NCBI GenBank assembly: GCA_963678675.1 | Contig: OY783193.1 | Coordinates: 9,231,394-9,295,393 of the forward strand | Length of the DNA stretch: 64,000 nt | Direction: 5' to 3' | Origin: Xiphydria camelus | Taxonomy: Eukaryota; Arthropoda; Insecta; Hymenoptera; Xiphydriidae | Part shown: piece after piece, positions 22,667 through 33,723 of the stretch | Position numbering within the stretch: position 1 is the stretch's first letter | Layout: each line of letters opens with the position of its first letter | Notes under the pieces: generated by a model | Database searches by the model: none | Told to the model about the DNA's origin: nothing | Seen by the model: only the letters and a program-made list of their open reading frames with translations | Program-made: the position numbers and the translations under genes

Positions 22667-23330
22667 TAGTATCATTGAGATGTAAAATGATCTCAATACT
22701 CGAACGATTATCTTTGAAAGTCGTATCCATCGCGAGAACGATTATTCTTAGCTGTTAATATATTCCTGACATCAACCTTGGACGACGGTTGGATGGCATC
22801 ATCTCGATGACGGTTGGTCGCGAGAGGATCCTAGAGACGGGACTACGAGCTAAACTGTTACTCCGTGGATATCATTGCAACATTGCGAGGAGTTTTGGAA
22901 TTTCGAACGACGTCTTTGAGAGCCATTCATCTCAAGAATAATTTCTTTAGCCGTTAAATTCCCGACGTAGACTTTGGACTACAACCGGACGGCGTAGTCT
23001 CCGCGACAACGGTTGATCGCAAGAGGGGGTACCGAAGAGCGAAATAAAAACGGCGCGTCTATACGCTTCGTTAATATTACCGACGCGTAAAGGATCTTTA
23101 AAATTCGAACACACACAATGCCTTCGAGAGTCCTCCCGTCGCACGCCTCCTCCGACAGTAGAGCATCGAAAGCGCGCGGTCTCGATGCGCACCCGTATCC
23201 CACCGCAGGAATATCCTTGGCACGGCCGTTACATTCCTAAAATCAGCCTTGGAACGCGCGACCGGATGATTCACTATACGAAGTCGGCTGATCCCGCGAG
23301 GATCTCAAACTGTGAGGGGCTCGGCCGTTG

Positions 23331-23798
23331 GGATGATCGTTCGTCGAAATTCAAGCGACGCCTTCCAGGACGAGACGGGCGAAAAATTCCAGAAATCGAC
23401 GCTCTTACCGGAGAAAAGAAAAGTCCTACAAGGATCTCGTCGTGTGCGCTGCGTTTACATTGGTCGCGCGATTTATAGTGCCGTTCGTGATTGATGTTGA
23501 AGTTGGGAAAAGAAGGAAGGATCGCGCCGAAAACCATCCTCCGTGTTATTGTTCTCCGGCTTTCGCCGATCTGCTCGTCGCCGCTTTGCCGCCGCGATTT
23601 CGGCAACGGGGCGCCGCGGTGGAAATTCCTCTCGCGTGTACCGCTTATTTTCGTTCCTCCCGAAAGATCAGGGCGCGGATTTATTTCTCCGGAGGGTTCC
23701 TCGACCCGCGTTAACGGTTCGAGGAAGGAGGGAGAAAAATAGCGTTCGCCTTGCTGCGCGCGACAGGAAATGCGAATTTTGGTATTTGTCGCGTATCG
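23331..23798. other. Gene-free stretch
   Basis: CpG-rich, with overlapping open frames on both strands and no recognisable domain. Confidence 0.4.
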
Positions 23799-23800
23799 TA

Positions 23801-24054
23801 CATCGAAACAACAGTTTATTAAGAGTTAATAAATGTAATTTCAAATACAGCGGAATAAATATTTCGTCAGTACAAGAAAGAAATACACGTTAATTATTAA
23901 AATGTTTATTTCATACAAATATTTGCCCCAAAGTATCAAATCGTACCAAACAAATATTGTAACGGTTAACAAATATTTATTTGGCTCAATAAAATATTTC
24001 TTTCGCCACATTCAAACAAATATTTTTCATTCCAAATAAATTGTTTCCTCGGTG
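23801..24054. mobile_element. Palindromic miniature element, family F2
   Basis: 254 bp, ends CATCGAAACAACAGTTTATT and TTGTTTCCTCGGTG, flanked by TA (23799-23800 and 24055-24056). The interior aligns with the other F2 copies. Confidence 0.85.
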
Positions 24055-24056
24055 TA

Positions 24057-24790
24057 CGCGCGCGATACTCGTATTCGTCGACACTGCGATGACCGCGCGG
24101 TGGTAGGCGTGCGATCGTTCATCTTCGCCCGCGAAATCCGAAATGCGGCGTCGCGCGCATAAATTTCGAGGGAGACCTATTCACGGCGTTGGAATGTCCT
24201 GTCGGCTGGATGGGGAGGGCGGGAGGGGAGGAGACAGGATAAAGCGGCGAAGGAGCAAGCGAAAACTCGCTCGCTCTCCTCTCTCGTTCGAGAAATAAAC
24301 GCATTCGACTTTCGTCGGGTTGTTTGCCCGCGGGGATAAGAAGGAGATTACAGAGCGGGGTAGGGGTGTTTCAATTTTTAGGAACTTCTGAACTGCGTTT
24401 ATCTCGCAATTAGCCGTACTCGTGACTCGACTCTCTCGGTCGGTAAACAATTTCTAACCAATTCCGTTAAACGAGAGCTCCTTCGAGGAATCTTCGCAGA
24501 AAGAAATAATTAGTTACAATTAAGATTGATTGATCGATTAAGAGTCTCGCAGACATTCTTGCAGCGCGAGCTCTCGCGCGCGCGCGTGGATACGAGTATA
24601 TTACAGAGGGGCCGTCTTCCTCTCCTCAATCTCGCTGTACGCCTGAACGATGTACAGGGAGAAGAGTCGGCTCCGGCGGTCCTGAATGAACCTTTCAGAC
24701 TCCTATCCGGATAACCGACCTCCACGGGGTCGATGTCACTCGAGCGTTTTTACGGCCGAAAAGACGAACGCCCTGTACCGCAGGCGCGAC
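24057..24790. other. Gene-free stretch
   Basis: Mixed composition with a CG run near 24570. No exon or repeat boundary can be supported. Confidence 0.4.
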
Positions 24791-24854
24791 GCCCGAGGCG
24801 AAATTTCTATATTCACTTTGACACTGAACACCCTGCTAGTTTCCCTTGCGCTAG

Positions 24855-24955
24855 CAGTGTCTTCAGTGTCAAAGTAGTGTTCATGTCCATGTGAAAATGA
24901 CACTGACTTTGACACTGCTGACCCTACATAATTCCATTTTCGGTAGTAGCAGGGT
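24855..24955 (+). repeat. 101-bp subterminal direct repeat, left copy
   Basis: Nearly identical to 26813-26913, with differences such as ACTTTGACA versus ACTTGGACA and CTACATAA versus CTACGTAA. Both run from GCAGTGTCTTCAGTGTC to GGTAGTAGCAGGGT. Each copy lies just inside one terminal repeat, so the block is direct while the ends are inverted. Confidence 0.85.
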
Positions 24956-25697
24956 CAAGTCAGTGTCTTTGAACGCAAACTTTCTATACTCATTTTGACA
25001 CTGGTGACCCTGCTATTCAGGGTCTTCAGCGTGGTTAGCAGGTAGCTGAAATTCAGGGTATTCAGGTTGGAAATAGGGTTTTCATATGTATGCGATCTAT
25101 GTAAACTCCACAGAAAGTATAGGACTAGAATTTTGCTACTTCAAATTGTTGCAGTGCCTTGATAATTTCTTCCTTATGATACACATAAAAATAATTTTGT
25201 TACCGAATTTTTTAAACATTATTTAACAGATCTATGAAGTAGTTCTATACTTTTTGCAGAGTCTATCGACTGCATACATTTTTAATACAGAAGTTTACAA
25301 CATGATGAATATCATTTAAAAGTTAATTATATTATAAATACATATTCACATAATATGTATAGTTATATAATTGCAATATGATATTTATAGTATTTATAAT
25401 ATATATTCATATTATTTATAATTATATAGTAATAACGTAATATTTATAGTATTTGTAATATATATTCATAATATTTATAGTTATATAGTAATAATATAAT
25501 TCAATATCATAAAATAAAAAAATCTGCAATATACAAAATTGATTTTCACTTGACTAACATTTTTAGAACTATTTCCGGTTGTTGTTGATGTAGCAACTAC
25601 TGGAACTGCTGCAGCAACGTTTCTAGAATACATCATTTTAATTCGCAATCATATTACTGCATGTAAGTGATTAAAGCTTTAAAATTGATTTACTTAC

Positions 25698-25902
25698 CAA
25701 GCAATCCTTTGAATAATTTCGGATTTACTCCAGGTCGGGACGTTCTTTTTATTAGATGCCTCTCCGCGTTCGATGGCCGTCCTACTTTTGATTTTCTCGC
25801 TTCCTCTTTTCTTCCCGGTTTCACTCGCCCGCGATCCTCCTTATCGACCATCGTTTCTCTTCGCTGAATACTTCCTACCTTACCTCCTCCCCGCTTGACC
25901 AT
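25698..25902 (-). CDS. Candidate first exon of a transposon gene, with splice donor
   Basis: Reading leftward from the ATG at 25902, 68 codons run to a good splice donor (GTAAGT at 25692-25697). An upstream in-frame stop marks this ATG as the first in the frame. The translation is strongly basic and lysine/arginine-rich (starting MVKRGGGKVGSIQRRETM), with an AT-hook-like VGRPSNAERH near residues 42-51. That suggests a DNA-binding N-terminus. A possible second exon lies near 25545-25612, where a Ser/Thr-rich stretch reads in frame after a CAG acceptor. The location inside inverted repeats argues for a transposon-encoded protein, probably broken, since no catalytic domain follows. Family not recognised. 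Confidence 0.4.
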
Positions 25903-26279
25903 CTGATCTAACCTCCTAAACTTGCCCTAACCTCTATCTTTCCCCCGCTTTCCTTTTCCGTAATTTCTGCCTTTCTTCCTCTTCCCGCACTTATCTATTA
26001 TCTTATCAGGTGCCTATCTATCTTTCCTTCACGCTTGCCTCATTTTTCGGCTTCCCTATACCTATATTCACTTATTTCTTCGCTTTTCACTCACTCCCTC
26101 TCACACGTCAACCGCATGCTTCCACTACCGCTAACCAAGTCTTAAAATAAGAATTCTTTTGTCAACATTTTTCTAAATTTGTTATTATATCTTTTGATAA
26201 ATATTCTTGCATAGACGCAAATCATCCTACATTAATTGATTGTCTTTGATTTACTATAATATGTGCTTTTTAATATATG

Positions 26280-26540
26280 CTGCATAGAAGTAAAAGGTAT
26301 TGAAATTCAAAATTACGAGTAAAAAACTTATATTTCAAGAACTTAGAGAAATTGTTAGAGTTTCGGACTTAGAATATTTTCAACATGACGAACGAGACAG
26401 AAAAATGTCGGTCTCCTGCATGCAGGGACTTGAAAATAATAAATTTTCTAAGTCCGAAAAACTGACAATTTTTCTAAGTTCTTGAAATATAAGTTTTTTA
26501 TTCATAATTTTGAATTTCAATACCTTTTGCTTCTATGCAG
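26280..26540. repeat. Palindrome with ~95-bp arms inside the 2.2-kb element
   Basis: Arms start CTGCATAGAAGTAAAAGGTA and its near-complement (TACCTTTTGCTTCTATGCAG), continue through AACTTATATTTCAAGAACTT, and meet around 26405-26445. It is probably a separate miniature element inserted in the larger one. No clear target duplication is visible. Confidence 0.75.
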
Positions 26541-26812
26541 TAAAGGGGCTCTGGCGTGTGTTCAGCGTCAAGTAAAAATCATAGAGAGGCATAGCAGTGT
26601 GTTCAGTGTCAAAATGAATATAAAATCTTCGACTTGGGCAAGAGCAGTGTGTTCAGGGTCTAAATGAGTATGAAAATAAAATTTCCGGTTGAACCTTATT
26701 CGACACTGACGACCCTTCTATTGGTTAGAATGAAAGAATGTAGCGTAGTCAGGGTGAAAGCAGCGCCGAAACAGTGTGTTCAGGGTGAAGTAAGGGTCAT
26801 AGAGGGGCATAG

Positions 26813-26913
26813 CAGTGTCTTCAGTGTCAAAGTAGTGTTCATGTCCATGTGAAAATGACACTGACTTGGACACTGCTGACCCTACGTAATTCCATTTTCG
26901 GTAGTAGCAGGGT
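26813..26913 (+). repeat. 101-bp subterminal direct repeat, right copy
   Basis: Partner of 24855-24955. A second, shorter direct repeat (AAACAGTGTGTTCAGGGTGA and following, about 38 bp) surrounds it at 26763-26800 and 26923-26960. Confidence 0.85.
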
Positions 26914-27005
26914 GAAAGCAGCGTCGAAACAGTGTGTTCAGGGTGAAGTAAGGGTCATAGCAGGGTGTTCAGTGTCAAAATGAATATAGAAATTTCGCCT
27001 CGGGC

Positions 27006-27487
27006 GGCATCACCCGGCAAACGACTTAAAAACACAACGCGCGGGCCCTCGGGGTCTATATTAAGGCGACCGGCGGCTATATTTAGGGACAGTTACACGC
27101 CGGGTACCCGAAAATAGATCCGTGGAAACGGGGTACACGGCGGACGTCTGACGTAGCGTGCGTTGTAGCGGCGCGGTCGAGGGAGACGGCTCTATGCATT
27201 TAGTCGGGAAGGTCTCCGCCCACTTCGGCGGGAGTGCACGTGGAATTTCCATGCGTCGCGCGTTAAAAAATGCTGAATTCGTCGGGCGCGGATGTGTGTA
27301 ATGTATTTTTAGAACAATGATTGGAATCGGCGTTCTTTCTAACAGAATTGGTAGATTGGGATTTCAAATCCCAAAGGGAAAGGTCTCTAATTGGAGTCGA
27401 ATAAATGATTGCAATGGTATTTTAACTATGTATTTGATTTGAACGAGCGTTGGTATGATTTCCTTCATTTTCCAAATTTCTTCATTG
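27006..27487. other. Gene-free stretch
   Basis: GC-rich to 27290, then AT-rich. No exon or element boundary is visible. Confidence 0.4.
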
Positions 27488-27806
27488 CACTGAGAAAAAT
27501 AATTAGGTTAAAATGACAAAACGCATCTAGTTTGATGCGTTTATTATAACCAAATATCAAGTTATTATAACTAAGTGTGTAGTTACTCCAGCCAAACGTT
27601 TAGTTATTCTATCCAAAAAGTGGTCAGTTTAACAAAAATCAAGTTATTATAACCAAATGTTTAGTTATTCCAACCAAACGTTTAGTTATAATGACTAAAA
27701 AGTGGTCAGTTTGATTAAACAGACGAATCACATCCATATTTCACGAAACTGTTTGGTCATCATCTCCCGAATTTTGATTTGATCGACCAAGTCGTTTCTC
27801 TCAGAT
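27488..27806 (-). mobile_element. Miniature element, family F3, with internal duplication
   Basis: Ends CACTGAGAAAAATAATT and a decayed TTTCTCTCAG. Read on the minus strand it aligns with the F3 copies at 7481 and 36991 (GATCAAA..TTTGATGA/GTGAAATATGGAT). A ~75-bp block ending AAAAGTGGTCAGTTT occurs twice in direct orientation (27557-27632 and 27643-27715), which explains its extra length. Confidence 0.75.
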
Positions 27807-29269
27807 TATCTTATTTCAAAGAGTCTCTTCCACTAAACGAACCTTTACCTGCGAGTTATGATTCCGCCAGAGATTTCAAATAACGTTTCGTCGCAATTTC
27901 TTGAGATATTCGATGCAGGGGCAAGTGGGGCGAGAAGAGAGATTGATAAGGTGCACGTGCGCAGCGTGGGAGAAGCCCACGTGGACCGGGAGCCTCCAAA
28001 AGAGTTGGGAACCGCATTCCAGGTGGCGTCTGGCGCCAAAAGCGATTCTCAATCGCGCCGCGCGACGTTAACACGGGGTCAAGCGGTGTTTCTCGCGTTT
28101 CGATCCCCTTCGACGCGTCGTTCTTCCGCTCTTCGTCGTCCTTCGCTCCGCCGCGCGCGAGGTGGAGAACCGCGTCGTCGCGGACGGCAGCGTCGTGGAA
28201 TAATTATCGTCGAAAGAGGCTGTGGCTCGCGACTGGCTCCCTCGGAGGAATGTCACTCTCGCCTGCCCGGATCGTGGCGTCGCGTCGAGAAAAGCGGCGA
28301 CGGCCGAAAATCCGGAGAAAGGGCCCCGGCGAGGTCAGTTGCCTCTGGCAGATAAGATCCTTTTCTAGTCTTCCATTTGGCTTCGCGCTTGTCTTTCGAG
28401 TGAACGTGCAGCGTGGCGGATATACAAATCGGAGGGACTGTGCGGGGACCAATTCCTCGGGGGACGCGAACCTCGAAGGTCGAAATCGATTCTCCGCCGC
28501 GGTGCGACTCCGGTATGTGTGTACATGTAGGTACACATGGAGAGAAGTATCGTTAAATAACTTTTCAGAGAAGGCTGCAACTGCACACCCGGACGAAGGA
28601 CTCGTACATCGAGGATCGACAAGCCCCTGTCAGAGAACCCCGAGGAGCTATGGACGCGCTCGCTCGCTCTTTCGCAACCGCAACGCTCGACGCATCTCAC
28701 GTCGCGGCGAGAGGAAACGAAAGAGTGGAGCGCGGTCCGAGCGCACGTATGCGGGTCCGGCAATATGTGAGAGGGCGCAATAAATTTCTGAACGTTACGC
28801 CGGACGCGGGTGCGGTCCTTCCCCGACGAAGGGAACGCGGACGGATGGACGGACGGACGGACGGACAGTCGAGGCACCGTATGCACAGGCAACGCGCGTC
28901 CGTTGCGCACTCGACTTTATACGCGCACAGCGCACGTAACGACCATAGGTCCAGTTTATGATAATGTAAATGCGTTCTGACGGGTCGGGCATGTACGATG
29001 AAATGGACTGCGCCGAGAATGGAGATTGATGAGCCGGGCGTTTAACCCTTTCCCCGCGTCTTTTGTTTAATCCGCGTCCGCTTATCGCTGATCGTTCGCG
29101 CTTGATTTGGTTTATATAGGTAATAGCGTGTGTGGGATATCATAGGTACACAAGTACTCGTGCAGTATCCGGTGATTAAATGCATTGTCGTCGTCGTGGT
29201 TGGTTTTCATGTCACCGCACTGAGGGCTTGTGTTCGAAAGGGATGATGGATGCGGTAACTGAAAGTTGT
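27807..29269. other. Gene-free CpG-rich stretch with a (GGAC)n run
   Basis: GGAC tetramers lie at about 28846-28866. Long open frames on both strands (27858-28355 plus, 28250-28783 plus, 28365-28910 minus) overlap and have no domain. I see no splice pattern that would support them. Confidence 0.4.
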
Positions 29270-29855
29270 GGAATCGAACTCTCGACTAACCCATTCGATG
29301 TATTTTTTTCGTGCTGATTTCGAAAGTTAAGGATTTAATAGGGAAATATCAAAGAAGCGTCGAAATATTTATCAGTGATTTTCTGAGGAAAAACATTTCC
29401 CGCGGGCATGAAATCGCTGATATCTTCTATTTCCTTTGAAGTATCGGTTAAATAACCCTTTTTTTTTCGTAATCAGCATTATAAAATACATTTGATGAGG
29501 TAGTCGATCAATCAAGTCCAGAGATTTAGATTTTTGCGAAAAATTGAAAAAAACGTCCCTTGATATTTTGCCGAAAATCGTAATTTCTAGAATCGGACTC
29601 TTAACTACCTTATCCGATGTATTTTTTCATGCTGATTTAAAAGATCACAATTATATTAAATAGATCTCAAAAGAGCACCGAAATATCGATGATGATTTAC
29701 TGCGAAAAATTAATTTTTTTACATAAAATCACCAATATCTTATATTTCTTTTGAGATATCGACCTAATAAGCATGCTTTTCGTAATTAGCATGAAAAAAT
29801 ACGTCGAGTAGACTTATCGAGCGATCGATTCCAGGGATTCCGATTTTTGGCATAC
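29270..29855. repeat. Dimer of ~270-bp palindromes (family R2)
   Basis: Two units in tandem (about 29270-29555 and 29573-29850). Each is an imperfect inverted repeat: ATGTATTTTTTCATGCTGATT-like on the left arm and AATCAGCATGAAAAAATAC-like on the right, with GAAATATYRRTGATT near the centre. The same dimer arrangement occurs at 60830-61372. Flanks carry CCAGAGATTT/CCAGGGATTC. Probably a mobile palindrome; no target duplication is clear. Confidence 0.7.
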
Positions 29856-31313
29856 CTAATAATGTTAGTTAAGGTGTGTGTATTGATTGAAATAACGAGT
29901 ATCTCAAAGTTAATTAAATATTTCCTCGAAAAAAAAATTTCTCTCGATCGATTGTTTCTAGTTCGTACTTTTTAACTATAGATATTAATTACTACATTCT
30001 ACCAAATATCTATTCGATCATTGATAGCAGCAGCATTTCATCGAGTACAATATTTTTTCGATCAACTCAACATTTTTTTAAGAGTGTATAACACAGATAT
30101 CGATATTTAATGACATTACAACGCGCAATACAATGCGATGTATAATACGCCGCGTATAAAACGTGCGTACCTGTACGCGACGCGTTACATAGGATATATG
30201 TATGTATTATAGGTAGGTGGATATAGATGGGACTGTTCATAGGATGTATCTTCGTTTCTACACGAGCGCGCGAGGCATAGATACGTGAGCACACCGATGC
30301 TCCATCTGTATCGTTCCCTCCCTTCCGCCCTCCCTACACCCAGCCCTTCCTACCATCAGATTCCAAGATACAAATCCGGTTTACGAGCATCGCCGCGGAT
30401 AGAGTCCACTGTCCGTTAAGGTTAAAAATAGAAATGCCTCTCCCAATGTGGGATAGAGCCGTCAGCCATCTGCAGCCTAAGAGAGAGCCTTGCATCCTCG
30501 CGAATGAGAGCGCGAACCTTGGGGAGGGACTAAATATGACGGCTCGAAAACGTCCAAGGGACGACTGTGGGACGTGGAATGCGATATGACAAGGTACAGG
30601 TTATCCATAGCTGCAGTATGATTGTCTTCTTTTTCTTCTTCTTCTTCTTTCTCTTCTTCTCTCTTCGCCTTGCGCATACGTAAATATTGTACACGTATTT
30701 ATTTCATTATTTTCATTACGACTCCACGAGAGATGTAGCATCATCGTTACAGGCTCTCTGGCGGTCGTGGACTCAACTGATCGTGGCCAGTCGGAGGTGA
30801 AAAGACGTCCGCTGGTGGGCGGAGTGGGTCCAGAAATCTCCGGGCTCCATGGGTCTCTCGCGCGATATGGTTTCGACATTCACGGGTGAAAGTATGATAG
30901 GGCCGAGTAGACGTGCGTGTTCTTTCGTACAGGATGCTCGATTCCGGAGAGTGCAGCACGGCGCCGGTCTGCAGCATGGCTACGAAAGTGCATCGGCTAA
31001 CTCTGGCTGAAATGTCAAAGCCAACGAGGGTAGAACCGAAACGAAGAAAGGGTCTGACTGGCGCAAGAGATGCCGAAGGATTTCCCTTTTCTTGTAAGGG
31101 ATGCAGTTAGCGTTCCTCTCGATCATCCTCCGTACATAGAGATCCGTCCTCTTCGAGGCGGACGAAACATTTCGTTAGAGTTGCAACCGCTGCATATATA
31201 TAGTTATACGTGCGCCTATGCAAGCGGTAGCGCGAGCTCATAATCTCGACTTCGATGTCGCTGTTACTAGCTCGTCAAACGACCCTGCGGCTCCGGAGGG
31301 CCGCGGGATTGCC

Positions 31314-31323
31314 TATAAATAAA
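31314..31323 (+). promoter_or_regulatory. TATA-like motif TATAAATAAA
   Basis: A good TATA consensus in a locally GC-rich setting, with a GTC-rich segment about 25 bases downstream. No exon is recognisable, so this is only a candidate. Confidence 0.15.
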
Positions 31324-31418
31324 AGATGATCCTTCTCTTCGTCGTCGTCGTCGTCGCGGTCGTCGTTCGCCTAGGAGCGATCGATCGTAACCCTCTTCGT
31401 TACCGGGCAAGCCGGAGT

Positions 31419-31444
31419 GCTGCTGCTGCGGCGGCAGCAGCAGC
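31419..31444. repeat. CTG/CAG hairpin
   Basis: GCTGCTGCTGC (31419-31429) pairs perfectly with GCAGCAGCAGC (31434-31444) across a GGCG loop. Both arms are triplet repeats, so it may simply be an inverted triplet microsatellite. Confidence 0.8.
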
Positions 31445-32117
31445 CTCGGGTCGAGGTTTTCTTATGGTGAAAAAAAAGGCGACTTCGCTTCTCGTTTAGC
31501 CGGTAGCCACGACATCCTATATCCGATGGCATCCGTGCTTCGAGTCCTTTTCCTCTTTTGAGGAGATCGTTGCTTCTCTTCTCTTATTCGTATCATCGAC
31601 GCGACCGAGGCGAAGCGCTTCGAATGGTGACCACCGATTTCTGAAGGGGGCGGTGGTCCAAGCGATCCCGAACCGATTCTCCGACGGGAACCGGAGGAGA
31701 GCGATTACAAAAGATCACCGGCTTCTGATCTTCAATTCGTGGTACCTGGTACTCAATGAAATAAAATCGGGAGAACGCATCGATCACTTGGAACTGGTAA
31801 CCGAGCACGGCTGGATACCCTAATCCTACCGGTTGGTAGCGGTATCTTATTTTTTTCCAGCAACGGGCACGTACTTCCCCCACCGGAATTTTTCTCCGTA
31901 TCATCGACACGATCGAGGCATCGTCATTCCCGTCACGCGCGAACGCAAACACGCGAAATTCCCGCGGAGCCTCAGCGACGGGGCGCGTCGACCAAGCGGA
32001 GGAATTCGAGATTCTTCGTAATCGACCGTTGTGCATATTGAAAAGTGGTAAATTGAAATTGCAGTAGTTTAAGTAACCGTATTCTTTATCAATTCACTAA
32101 TTTGTCCATTCCTTATA

Positions 32118-32552
32118 CAGAAAAAGTATTCGTGGACTCAATTGAATATCAGTTAAGCCAACCACATCGTCATGTTGAACACGCGGAACCCAAACGTGAG
32201 GTTATTCCAACTGAGCATCGCAATTGGACCATGGTTTTCCAAAAATCTCATCGGTGATCGAGACAATTTGTTTGGGAATTTGGATGAACTTATTGAAGCA
32301 CTGGATTGATAATTAAGTAAATAATATAGTTCATTCAATCGCTCAACTGTTGTTTTATCCTCTAAACAGTTGAGGCAACTGCATTAGTAGTTAAGTCAAC
32401 TGAGCAAGTCAACAATGTCATGCAGTTGGATCTATCACATTAATTTAGTTTTATCAACTGTCATTTAGTTATGTTAAATAAAATTTGATTAGATCGACTA
32501 TACATTTTCTGACCGCATGGTGCAATTGCAAACACAATAATTTTTTTTAGTG
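32118..32552. mobile_element. Degenerate miniature element, 435 bp
   Basis: Begins CAGAAAAAGTATTCG, ends TTTTTTTTAGTG, and is flanked by TA on both sides (32116-32117 and 32553-32554). The interior repeats AACTG/CAGTT blocks (GTCAACTGAG, CAACTGTCATTTAG). The ends fit the shared CACTGAGAAAA motif poorly, so confidence is moderate. Confidence 0.5.
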
Positions 32553-32580
32553 TATTATCGACTTCCTTCAAACTATCGTA

Positions 32581-32791
32581 CACTGAAAAAACTCTTGGTT
32601 GGGTTAACAAAATATTTTGAATGAATACGAGTCAGAAAACGAGTTTTTTTTGGAATCGCAAAATTCTTTCGTTGATTTAATGAAAACTCAGACGGCAGTG
32701 CTAAACATTTGGATAATCCAACAAATATTTTGTTAGGTCATCAAATTGGTACAACAAAATAATTTTGTTAACTACTTTTTTTCCCTCAGTG
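32581..32791. mobile_element. Miniature element, family F7
   Basis: 211 bp, ends CACTGAAAAAACTCTTGG and TTTTTTTCCCTCAGTG, flanked by TA (32579-32580 and 32792-32793). The interior arms share TTAACAAAATATTTTG / CAAAATAATTTTGTTAA. Non-coding. Confidence 0.8.
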
Positions 32792-32793
32792 TA

Positions 32794-33661
32794 TGTAATT
32801 TTCATCACACACAGAAATCCGCAAAAAGAACCTCGCCGGAATCTCCCTCGACCAAACTGAGCCTCGCTTTCGAGGAATTCGAGAATTCCGAACGGCAAGT
32901 TCGAGTTCAGTTAAAAATTCTAGAGACGCGAGAGAGTTACAGTTAGATATTTAAATCGTCGGCCGTACGAAGAGACCGATGACGTTGCCTTATTTATCGG
33001 ACGAGCAGATTCACTCTGCCTTCCGTTCGAATGCGCGTGTGTTTGTGTTAGTGCCGACGTACATACGTAACGTATCGCTCGTCGCACCTAGACGAATGAT
33101 CGAGCCTGAAATCGAGATGACATTCCGGGCTGGGTGAAAACTGGAGAACGGTACCGTGTGCTGGCAGCTCTTTCGCCGGGAGGTGTTTACCGCGCGCACT
33201 CGCTGTACTCTATTACACTGCCACAGCACGAACCCATCGTACACTCGCACGGGCGCTTATATGGCATGTACGTGCTGATTAAGCCGGTACACCTACTCTA
33301 GGTATATCGACCCGCGGAAAGACATATCCTCGTAGAAAGTAATAATCTTCGTTTCCCTCCCTCCTCCTTTTGCAGCGCGCAACGAAAACGAAGGCGTCGA
33401 ACGTGAGTCGCAAATTTCTGTCCCGCGCGTATAGAAAGCGTCGAGCGCGCGCACGCCTACTTCGATTGTTTCACCTCGTGCGAGAGATCGACGAAGAGCG
33501 TACTCATCTTCGAGATTCTATCCGATAGTTCGATTGGATTTTATTGATTTTATATTGTTGATTTACTGATTTATTATTCCTGTACGGAGGAACAGGATTG
33601 GTAACAAAATCACGAAAAAAAACCCACGAATGTTTACAGTTGGGCACTGATAAGCAATAAA
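32794..33661. other. Gene-free stretch
   Basis: CpG-rich between 32930 and 33500, with no supported exon. Confidence 0.4.
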
Positions 33662-33697
33662 GTGTCAACCAACACGGTTGCCATTGTTGGTTGACAC
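33662..33697. repeat. Perfect 13-bp stem hairpin
   Basis: GTGTCAACCAACA (33662-33674) pairs exactly with TGTTGGTTGACAC (33685-33697) around a 10-base loop. It lies just outside the inverted-repeat element that starts near 33724. Confidence 0.8.
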
Positions 33698-33723
33698 TGT
33701 TTTGCTTAACAGCGTCCAGTTAT

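Larger units (their letters stand above)
21768..23330 (+). repeat. Degenerate tandem repeat, four units, split by a mobile element
   Basis: Four diverged units begin near 21768, 22757, 22953 and 23228 with GTTACATTCC-, ATATTCCTGA-, GTTAAATTCC- and GTTACATTCC-type starts. Each continues with CCTTGGA, a CGGANG block, CAACGGTTGATCGCGAGA and, in three, GGATCTTT..ATTCGAACG. Spacing is 193-275 bp except for the first interval, 989 bp. That interval falls to about 331 bp when the mobile element at 22011-22666 is removed. The array is therefore older than the insertion. Confidence 0.7.
24791..27005. mobile_element. 2.2-kb inverted-repeat transposon, unclassified
   Basis: The terminal inverted repeats begin GCCCGAGGCGAAATTTCTAT and match at 44 of 45 positions (24791-24835 and 26961-27005). 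Subterminal zones are packed with GACACTGA / TCAGTGTC and CAGGGT motifs. A 101-bp block is duplicated in direct orientation at 24855-24955 and 26813-26913. The flanks GGCGCGAC and GGCATCAC match at 5 of 8 positions, which could be a decayed 8-bp duplication. A candidate exon lies on the minus strand (25698-25902), and a palindrome at 26280-26540. The superfamily is not recognised; an 8-bp duplication would suit hAT- or P-type elements. Confidence 0.8.
29856..32117. other. Gene-free stretch
   Basis: AT-rich to about 30080. Then mixed, with a CTT-rich run (30628-30665), a GTC-rich run (31337-31365), a TATA-like motif (31314) and a CTG/CAG hairpin (31419-31444). Overlapping open frames at 30601-30977 and 31593-32036 have no domain. 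Confidence 0.4.

Noticed and set aside
29041..29060. A fifth TTAA-type element (TTTAACCCTTTCCCCGC)
   Set aside because: Only one end is visible. No inverted partner with TTAA was found nearby.
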